A program made the position numbers and the translations under genes. From Pseudorasbora parva (lineage: Eukaryota; Chordata; Actinopteri; Cypriniformes; Gobionidae), in assembly GCF_024679245.1 (NCBI RefSeq), contig NC_090176.1, forward strand, positions 24,444,546-24,508,545: 64,000 bases of DNA, given 5' to 3'. The stretch's first letter is position 1. The number at the start of each line of letters is the position of its first letter. The notes under the pieces were generated by a model, which worked only from the letters and a program-made list of their open reading frames with translations, made no database searches and was not told the origin of the DNA. Below, piece after piece: positions 58,216 to 64,000 of the stretch.

Positions 58216-59213
58216 ACACGGGTCTATCGACTGAGGTGATAGAGACCATGTTGCACTCCAGAGCACCATCCACAAGGAGACTTTACGCACTCAAATGGAG
58301 AGTTTTTGTCGCCTGGTGTACGCACCAGACGTTGGACCCTGTTAACTGCCCGGTCGGTTCAGTTCTCGAGTTCTTGCAAGAAAAATTCTCCGCAGGGTTA
58401 TCCCCGTCGACTCTGAAAGTGTATGTGTCGGCGATATCTGCATATCATAATCCATTAGATAACGCATCATTAGGGAGACACCCGTGGGTCACGCGTTTCC
58501 TCCGTGGTACCTTGAGGCTCAGACCTGCGGCACGCTCCAGGGTGCCGACTTGGGACCTGGCCATAGTGCTGGAAGGCCTTATGTTGGCTCCCTTCGAGCC
58601 GTTAGAGGAAGTGTCAGAAAAGTTCCTCACACTTAAAACAGTGTTTCTCCTAGCGATTTCATCACTGAAAAGAGTAGGAGACCTACAGGCTCTATCAGTA
58701 GCACCTTCCTGCCTTGAATTTGCACCAGGAATGGGGAAAGCATTTCTCTTCCCGAGGGAAGGATATGTTCCTAAAGTCCCGACCAACGTGCCGGGACCAG
58801 TAATGCTGCAGGCTTTCTGTCCGCCTCCGTTCACTAGTCAAGACCAAGAGAAGCTAAATCTGCTATGTCCGGTCAGGGCCCTAGATGCATATGTCCACAG
58901 AGCTGCCCTGTGGCGAAAATCAGAACAGTTGTTCGTATGTTTTGGGTCCTCGAATAAGGGAAAATCGGCTTCAAAGCAGACGCTTAGCAAGTGGATAGTC
59001 GAGGCTATCTCGCTCGCTTATGAGTCGGTCGGACATCCTTCACCTATGAGGGTCCGCGCCCACTCTACTAGGAGTATGGCTGCCTCTATGGCTCTTATTT
59101 CGGGAGTTTCAGAGGTTTGTGATGCGGCTGGGTGGTCCTCTCCGCATACATTTGTGAGGTTTTACAATCTGGACGTAGCCTCTACTCCGGGGTTCCGGGT
59201 GTTTCTGGGTTAA
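58062..59213 (+). CDS. DIRS tyrosine recombinase
   Basis: The phage-integrase-like enzyme that DIRS elements use in place of a DDE integrase, inserting a circular DNA intermediate. The N-terminal core-binding part reads STRRLYALKWRVFVAW and LSPSTLKVYVSAISAYH. The catalytic part has the first Arg in SSLKRVGDLQALS and the HxxR motif in RAHSTRSMAAS (His at 59061-59063, Arg at 59070-59072). It ends with the nucleophile Tyr in TFVRFYNLDV (59163-59165). The same frame is open from 56106, giving up to 1035 aa, beneath the RT gene. Candidate starts nearer the domain are ATG 58062 and 58248. The true start is unknown. Confidence 0.88.
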   Translation: MALRHHVSPRGSSLGNPSQEGSSFTGRGVSTAPAPGTVETVGLAPEGAQFINTGLSTEVIETMLHSRAPSTRRLYALKWRVFVAWCTHQTLDPVNCPVGSVLEFLQEKFSAGLSPSTLKVYVSAISAYHNPLDNASLGRHPWVTRFLRGTLRLRPAARSRVPTWDLAIVLEGLMLAPFEPLEEVSEKFLTLKTVFLLAISSLKRVGDLQALSVAPSCLEFAPGMGKAFLFPREGYVPKVPTNVPGPVMLQAFCPPPFTSQDQEKLNLLCPVRALDAYVHRAALWRKSEQLFVCFGSSNKGKSASKQTLSKWIVEAISLAYESVGHPSPMRVRAHSTRSMAASMALISGVSEVCDAAGWSSPHTFVRFYNLDVASTPGFRVFLG

Positions 59214-59254
59214 ATCACACAAACAGACATTTGGGACTCTGGCGGCGTGGGTAT

Positions 59255-59360
59255 TGAGGTCCCCTAGCGTTTCGACGCAGCTCGAAGTTCCCTCGAGATA
59301 GGGAACGTCTCAGGTTACGTATGTAACCATGGTTCCCTGAGAGGGAACGAGACGCTGCGT
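59255..59360. repeat. DIRS internal complementary region
   Basis: Reads GCGTTTCGACGCAGCTCGAA...GAGATAGGG, then AAC, then GTCTCAGGTTACGTATGTAA...GAGACGCTGCGTCGA. The first half is complementary to the element's left end, the second to its right end. This is the template feature thought to align both ends for circle formation. Confidence 0.85.
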
Positions 59361-59905
59361 CGAGATGCCATACTCCCGGCATGCCTGTGATCGATTTGTT
59401 CGACTTTTTCAGAAGCTAGTGACTGTTTGGTCCGGGCATGCTTTATAGCTTCCTGGTCGATGACGTCACCCGCCCGTGACGTATCGTCCCGCTATTGGAC
59501 TGATTACACAAGTGCTTCATGACATGGCACGCAGAGGCGTCCCCTAGCGTTTCGACGCAGCGTCTCGTTCCCTCTCAGGGAACCATGGTTACATACGTAA
59601 CCTGAGACGTTTCTCATTCCTTCCAACAAACTGCAAATGCTTTTGGACATGCATCAATTGCTTTCATACAACTCTCTGCTGTTTTATAACTTTATCATTT
59701 GCTTATTTCATGTCAGTCCAAATGAACTACACTTGTGAATGCTGAATAGTCATTCCATATAAAACTAATAGTCTTCATTTCATTGCTTTAAGAGTCATTG
59801 CATACAAAAATGTGGAACTAGCTGTCAAAACAGGCAGTAGTTTGCAGTTGTTTGATAGGATGCTGGTGGAATATCTCCCTCCCTACTCACCATTCGTAAA
59901 TCCAA

Positions 59906-60648
59906 TACAGTTTTTCTCAATCGATTTGGTACATTTCTCCAAACTCAGGTAACTGCTCTCAAAACATTTAACACAGTGATCTGTCCACTTTGTAATTGTC
60001 CTTAACAGATAGTAAATTCTCCTTCATTTCATACAAATTACAAATCAAAAGCATAATTTTCTCAAAACACTGTGCACAAAATTCCCTAATGTTATCACAG
60101 CAGTTCATACAGCCAAACAAATCTTTAATATATCAGGAAAAATATTTGCAGCTTTTTCATTGGTCTTTACAAAGATCACAAGCATTTTTGTACTATTTTC
60201 AAAACACAACAAACAAAACTCTGTGAATTGATGCAATTTAATCCACAGAAATTCAATTTGGCCAACTGAAAAATTTAGATGTGATCAATCAGTGGAAAAT
60301 TTTAAATTGGAGACCTGATTTATTAATTTTTTTACAGTGTAAACAACTAAACTCGTCATTAAAGAACTTTGAAGAACACAATTAAAGAACATGAAAAATG
60401 TGTATTTTCATTCATGTATTTGTGTATCTACAGCTGATTTTTAAAATTAAACCAACAGAGAACACACTTGTTGTTTTAATGTTAGTATTTATTTTTGATA
60501 AATGCATTAATAGAATAAACTGCAGTGCTTCATTATGCAGTGAACTGTTTTGCCAACATTAGAGTGTGTTTAGTTTGCTGTGGTAATAGTTTTGAGAGCA
60601 ACTACATTAATTTGGAGAAATGTGTCAAATCGATTGAGAAAAACTGTA
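59906..60648. mobile_element. Non-autonomous Tc1-like element (about 740 bp)
   Basis: TACAGTTTTTCTCAATCGAT at the left and ATCGATTGAGAAAAACTGTA-type end at the right (AATCGATTGAGAAAAACTGT). TIRs of about 35 bp, TA at both ends, no ORF. Confidence 0.75.
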
Positions 60649-60893
60649 AATGAGATTTTCTCTTCCTGGAGGTGGAAGGTATGACCGGCATCCACATACC
60701 CTGCTAGCGGCCATGGACGCAGCATGTGATTACAGCAGTCCTGCAGAGGGTGGATTCGCCACTAGAGGAGATACTTTCCTCACTGCATTGATATTCGCTG
60801 TGATGTAGATGAAATTATGTGGCCAGACAGAGAGGAACGTCTGGATGTTGTATGTTCAGTTCCAATATGTACTGCAATATTGTTTACAGTATA

Positions 60894-60898
60894 TATAT

Positions 60899-60992
<94 letters not shown>

Positions 60993-61004
60993 ATATATAT
61001 ATAT

Positions 61005-61090
<86 letters not shown>
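60894..61090. repeat. Long (AT)n microsatellite
   Basis: About 200 bp of AT repeat with two CA interruptions near 60991 and 61005. It abuts and has apparently replaced the extreme left end of the following Tc1 element. Confidence 0.95.
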
Positions 61091-61092
<2 letters not shown>

Positions 61093-61280
61093 CTTTTTAA
61101 CTCTTTTTTTTTATAGTGCAGCCATTTGCTAAAATCATTTAAGATTTTTCTCATGAATGTACACACAGCACCCCATATTGACAGAAAAACACAGAATTGT
61201 TTACATTTTTGTAGATTTATTAAAAAAAGAAAAACTAAATTATCACATGGTCCTAAGTATTCAGACTCTTTGCTCAGTAT

Positions 61281-62216
61281 TTAGTAGAAGCACCCTTTTG
61301 ATCTAATACAGCCATGAGGCTTTTTGGGAAGGATGCACCAAGTTTTCACACCTGGATTTGGGCCATTCTGCCATTCCTCCTTGCAGATCCTCTCAAGTTC
61401 TGTCAGGTTAGATGGTAAAGGTTGGTGGACAGCCATTTTCAGGTCTCTCCAGAGATGCTCAATTTGGTTTAAGTCAGAGCTCTGACTGGGCCATTCAAGA
61501 ACAGTCATGGAGTTGTTGTGAAGCCACTCCTTCGTTATTTTAGCGGTGTGCTTAGGGTCATTGTCTTGTAGGAAAGTGAATCTTTGGCCCAGTCTGAGGT
61601 TTTGAGCACTCTGGAGAAGGTTTTCATCCAGGATATCCCTGTACTTGACCACATTCATCTTTCTCTCGATTGCAACCAGTCTTCCTGTCCCTGCAGCTGA
61701 AAAACACCCTCACAGCATGATGCTGCCACCACCATGCTTTACTGTTGGGACTGTATTTGACAGGTGATGAGCAGTGCCTGGTTTCTCCACACATCCCGCT
61801 TAGAATTTAGGCCAAAAAGTTCTATCTTGGTCTCATCAGACCAGATCATCTTATTTCTCACCATCTTGCAATGAGCAGAGGTTTCCGTCGGGCCACTCTG
61901 CCACAAAGCCCAGACTGGTGGAGGGCAGCAATGATGGTTGTTTTTTTACAACTTTCTCCCATCTTCCGACTGCATCTCTGGAGCTGATCCACAGTGATCT
62001 TTGGGTTCTTCTTTACCTCTCTTACCAAGGCTCTTCTCAACCGATAGCTCAGTTTGCCCGGACGGCCAGCTCTAAGAAGGGTTCTGGTTGTCCCAAATGT
62101 CTTCCATTTAAGTGCTGCAGAAAAAAAAAGTAACCATGTCCAGATCTGTGCCTTGCCACAATTCTGTCTCTGAGCTCTTCAGGCAGTTCCTGTGACCTCA
62201 TGATTCTCATTTGCTC
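61281..62216 (-). pseudogene. Broken Tc1-like transposase
   Basis: On the minus strand the N-terminal part includes MRSQELPEELRDRI (about 62200) and a helix-turn-helix region with KKNPKITVDQLQ. The C-terminal DDE part (61281-61658) includes FLQDNDPKHTAK and SSDLNQIEHLWRDLK. Family copies read NPIEHLW here. Frame changes and at least two internal deletions (near 61868 and 62112) separate the pieces, so no functional enzyme is made. Confidence 0.85.
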
Positions 62217-62493
62217 TGACATGCACTGTGAGCTGTATGGTTTTAAATAGACAGGTATGTGGCTTTCCTAATCAAGTCCAATCAGTATAATCAAAAACAG
62301 CTGAACTCAAATGAAGGTGTAGAACCATCTCAAGGATGATCAGAAGACATGGACAGCACCAGTTAAATATATGAGTGTCACAGCAAAGGGTCTGAATACT
62401 TCGGGCCATGTGATATTTCAGTTTTTCGTTTTTAATAAAAGAGCAAAAAAAAAATCAACAATTCTGTGTTTTTCTGCTAATATTGGGTGTTGT

Positions 62494-63022
62494 TAGCCTG
62501 ACAAGCCAGACCCATATCAAGATGTTTGGTCTGGAAACTCACCATAGACAGGGCTCAGTCCGAGGGGCGGGATAAACAGTTGTCTTTCAAACTCCCTCTG
62601 CACGCGATAGGATAGCGCTACACCAACCAGAGCAACGAAGGTGAAGCAGAGCTAGCTGACTGATTAAACATTCGCCGTATCCGGTCGGCTAAACTCCGAA
62701 CACATCTTCCCTTTTTAAGAATGACTTCAGTGCCGCTCTTTGTTCTTTTCTCAGAGAAAAGCTTAACTCCAAATCTTCCGGAGGCGCGGGCAGAGCTGAT
62801 TCGAAAGACCGCCGCCGTTCGCCAGTTTCTGTGTTTACTAGAAGCACGCAAACGCAACTCGGCCGTCGTCATTATGGCCCCGCCCGCCGACTCTATACAC
62901 GATGTGATTGGGCCATCCAGATTCTGAGGAATACAGCTCAGATAGGAATTGAGAGTTGCTAGACCACACTTGCGGGCAAATTAAATTTGCTGCCGCTAGG
63001 GTGCGTCTAGATTTCTAGGCTA
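62494..63022. mobile_element. 529-bp element (copy 2) with TAGCCT ends
   Basis: Runs from TAGCCTGACAAGCC to CTAGATTTCTAGGCTA and is flanked by a perfect 9-bp duplication GGGTGTTGT (62485-62493 and 63023-63031). It is highly similar to 26119-26645. On the minus strand the frame KREDVFGV, then a stop, then PTGYGECLISQLALL resembles RecQ-like helicase motif I. Copy 2 keeps a longer match downstream but has an in-frame stop. Confidence 0.8.
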
Positions 63023-63093
63023 GGGTGTTGTGTGTACATTGAAAAAAAAATAGCATAAATTATTTTAGCAAATGGGTGCAATATAACAAAGAG

Positions 63094-63725
63094 TTAAAGG
63101 GTTAGTTCAACCAAAAATTAAAATTCTGTCAATAATTACTTACCCTAATATCGTTCGACACCTGTAAGACCTCCGTTCATCTTTGGAACACAAATGAAGA
63201 TATTTTTGTTGAAATCCGATGGCTCAGAAAGGTTTTCATTGACACCAATGTCATTTCATCTCTCAAGACCCATAAAGGCACTAAAAACAACAAAGTCCAT
63301 CTCACTACAGTGGCTCTACAATCATTTTATGAAGCAACGGGAATAGTTTTTGTGCGCAAAAAAAACTAAATAACAACTTGTATAGTAATGGGCTGATTTT
63401 AAAATGAATGAGTCATGAGTCGAATGATTCATGATTAATTCGGAACGTAAATAGAAAAAAAGTGCACACAAAATCTATTCTCGTCGCTTCATAAAATGAT
63501 TGTAGAGCCACGTAGAGAGATGGGCTTTGTAACGACGTCTTTAGTGCCTTTTATAGGTCTTGAAATAGGAATGACATTGGTGTCAATGAAAACCTTTCTG
63601 AGCCATCGGATTTTAACAAAAATATCTTCATTTGTGTTCAGAAGATGAACGGAGGTCTTACGGGTGTCGGACGAATTGAGGGTGAGAGTTATTATTGACA
63701 GAATTTGGGTGAACTAACCCTTTAA
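63094..63725. mobile_element. TTAA-flanked foldback MITE inside the Tc1 right repeat
   Basis: TTAAAGGGTTAGTTCAACC at the left and GGGTGAACTAACCCTTTAA at the right. Long arms pair, for example ATGGCTCAGAAAGGTTTTCA with its complement TGAAAACCTTTCTGAGCCAT. It interrupts the Tc1 sequence between GCAATATAACAAAGAG and AAATGTAAGGGGGTCTGAAT. Confidence 0.85.
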
Positions 63726-63770
63726 AAATGTAAGGGGGTCTGAATACTTTCCGCACCCACTATATATTTG

Positions 63771-64000
63771 TTGACAGACCAACAGTAAAAGTGTCTATCT
63801 ATATCCCATATAGTGTAGTGTGAATTCGTGTTTATGAAATTTATATTCATACAAATGAAGTGCAGTCTAGTGAATTTTCAGTCATGAAAATCGCAGGTAC
63901 ACATACAGATTTGATTGTAATATTGACAACATGACTAAGCATTTTGACTATCTTGTTTGTGAACAGTGACGCATGGACTTGTCATTCTGATCGCATTATG
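63771..64000. other. Unassigned terminal sequence
   Basis: 230 bp of AT-rich sequence after the Tc1 end. No gene or repeat was recognised. Confidence 0.4.

Larger units (their letters stand above)
54297..59611 (+). mobile_element. Complete DIRS-type tyrosine-recombinase retrotransposon
   Basis: A 5.3-kb element with three long open frames (gag-like, RT/RNase H, tyrosine recombinase). Its left inverted terminal repeat (about 54300-54474) reappears inverted at 59411-59566. An internal complementary region (about 59255-59360) joins the complement of the left end (CTCGAGATAGGGAAC) to the complement of the right end (GTCTCAGGTTACGTATG). GTT stands at both junctions (54297-54299 and 59609-59611), and AAC stands at the fusion inside the internal region (59304-59306). 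There is no larger target duplication, as expected for recombinase-mediated insertion. It is clearly GC-richer than its surroundings. Open frames and matching ends suggest recent activity. Confidence 0.93.
53523..60890. mobile_element. Tc1/mariner-like relics ('TACAGTTTTTCTCAGTCG' family) hosting the DIRS element
   Basis: TACAGTTTTTGTCAGTCGCG at about 53525 and TACAGTTTTTCTCAGTCGC at about 54186 start two diverged copies. Their bodies share order (GTGCACATCATAAAAGCA / GTGCACATCATAGTAGCAG, GTGGAACTAG). The second copy continues after the DIRS insertion at 59612. 60655-60850 encodes, with breaks, the transposase C-terminal pattern RGWIRH...RRYFP...IRCDVDE..WPDREER. A short intact-TIR derivative (59906-60648) is embedded. 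Boundaries are approximate. Confidence 0.55.
61091..63770 (-). mobile_element. Tc1-like transposon with two nested insertions
   Basis: The left inverted repeat remnant (GCAGCCATTTGCTAAAATCA, about 61118) reappears inverted at 63055-63095 (TTATTTTAGCAAATGGGTGC). The right terminus GGGGTCTGAATACTTTCCGC lies at about 63735-63757. Inner repeats 'CCTAAGTATTCAGACTCTTTG' (61250) and 'AGGGTCTGAATACTTCGGGCC' (62390) pair too. The right terminal repeat is split by a 529-bp element (62494-63022) and a TTAA MITE (63094-63725). The transposase inside is broken (separate entry). Confidence 0.8.

Noticed and set aside
56703..58834. Minus-strand frames across the DIRS RT and recombinase genes
   Set aside because: They are shadows of the plus-strand genes caused by GC-rich, stop-poor composition; they show no motifs.

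Overview
The window is teleost nuclear DNA, most likely from a cyprinid (carp, goldfish or zebrafish relatives). The reasons are intron-split vertebrate genes with GT/AG junctions, AT-rich introns, long AT, GT, CT and CA microsatellites, and a dense load of fish-type DNA transposons. Those include Tc1-like copies, many TTAA-flanked foldback elements with the 'AGGGATAGTTCACCCAAAAATGA' terminus, and the 'CAAAAGTTTGGGGTCAGTA' family. Five host genes can be rebuilt exon by exon. The assignments come from remembered family sequences, not from a search.

Layout: (1) 908-16616 (+), the 3' 19 coding exons of integrin alpha-V (itgav), from the beta-propeller to the GFFKR tail; the 5' part lies outside the window. 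(2) 18340-20936 (-), a complete 8-exon S51-family alpha-aspartyl dipeptidase (PepE-like, 240 aa). (3) 22017-32740 (+), complete umps (482 aa), encoding orotate phosphoribosyltransferase plus OMP decarboxylase; it is divergent from the dipeptidase across about 1.1 kb. (4) 38629-41956 (+), complete beta-A2 crystallin (cryba2, 197 aa) with a TATA promoter. (5) 46984-48688 (+), complete fev/Pet-1 ETS factor (222 aa). The cryba2-fev adjacency is the one known at human 2q35.

Mobile DNA dominates the rest. Intron 2 of umps (22483-27874) holds a 4.76-kb TIR-bounded element with TA flanks. It consists of a 35-bp tandem repeat array with higher-order structure and a central palindrome. It was invaded by a 1.44-kb TTAA-flanked element carrying a THAP exon and a divergent P2X7-tail-like exon, and by a 527-bp element with a decayed RecQ-like helicase fragment. 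A second copy of the 527-bp element sits at 62494-63022 inside a Tc1 transposon. From 53.5 kb onward the window is almost entirely nested transposons. Its centre is a structurally complete, open-frame DIRS-type tyrosine-recombinase retrotransposon (54297-59611), with inverted terminal repeats, an internal complementary region and GTT junctions.

The host genes do not form a pathway together: they cover cell adhesion, peptide turnover, pyrimidine synthesis, lens structure and serotonergic-neuron transcription. The most unusual biology is the layered transposon architecture, especially the satellite-bearing macro-element in umps and the apparently intact DIRS element.
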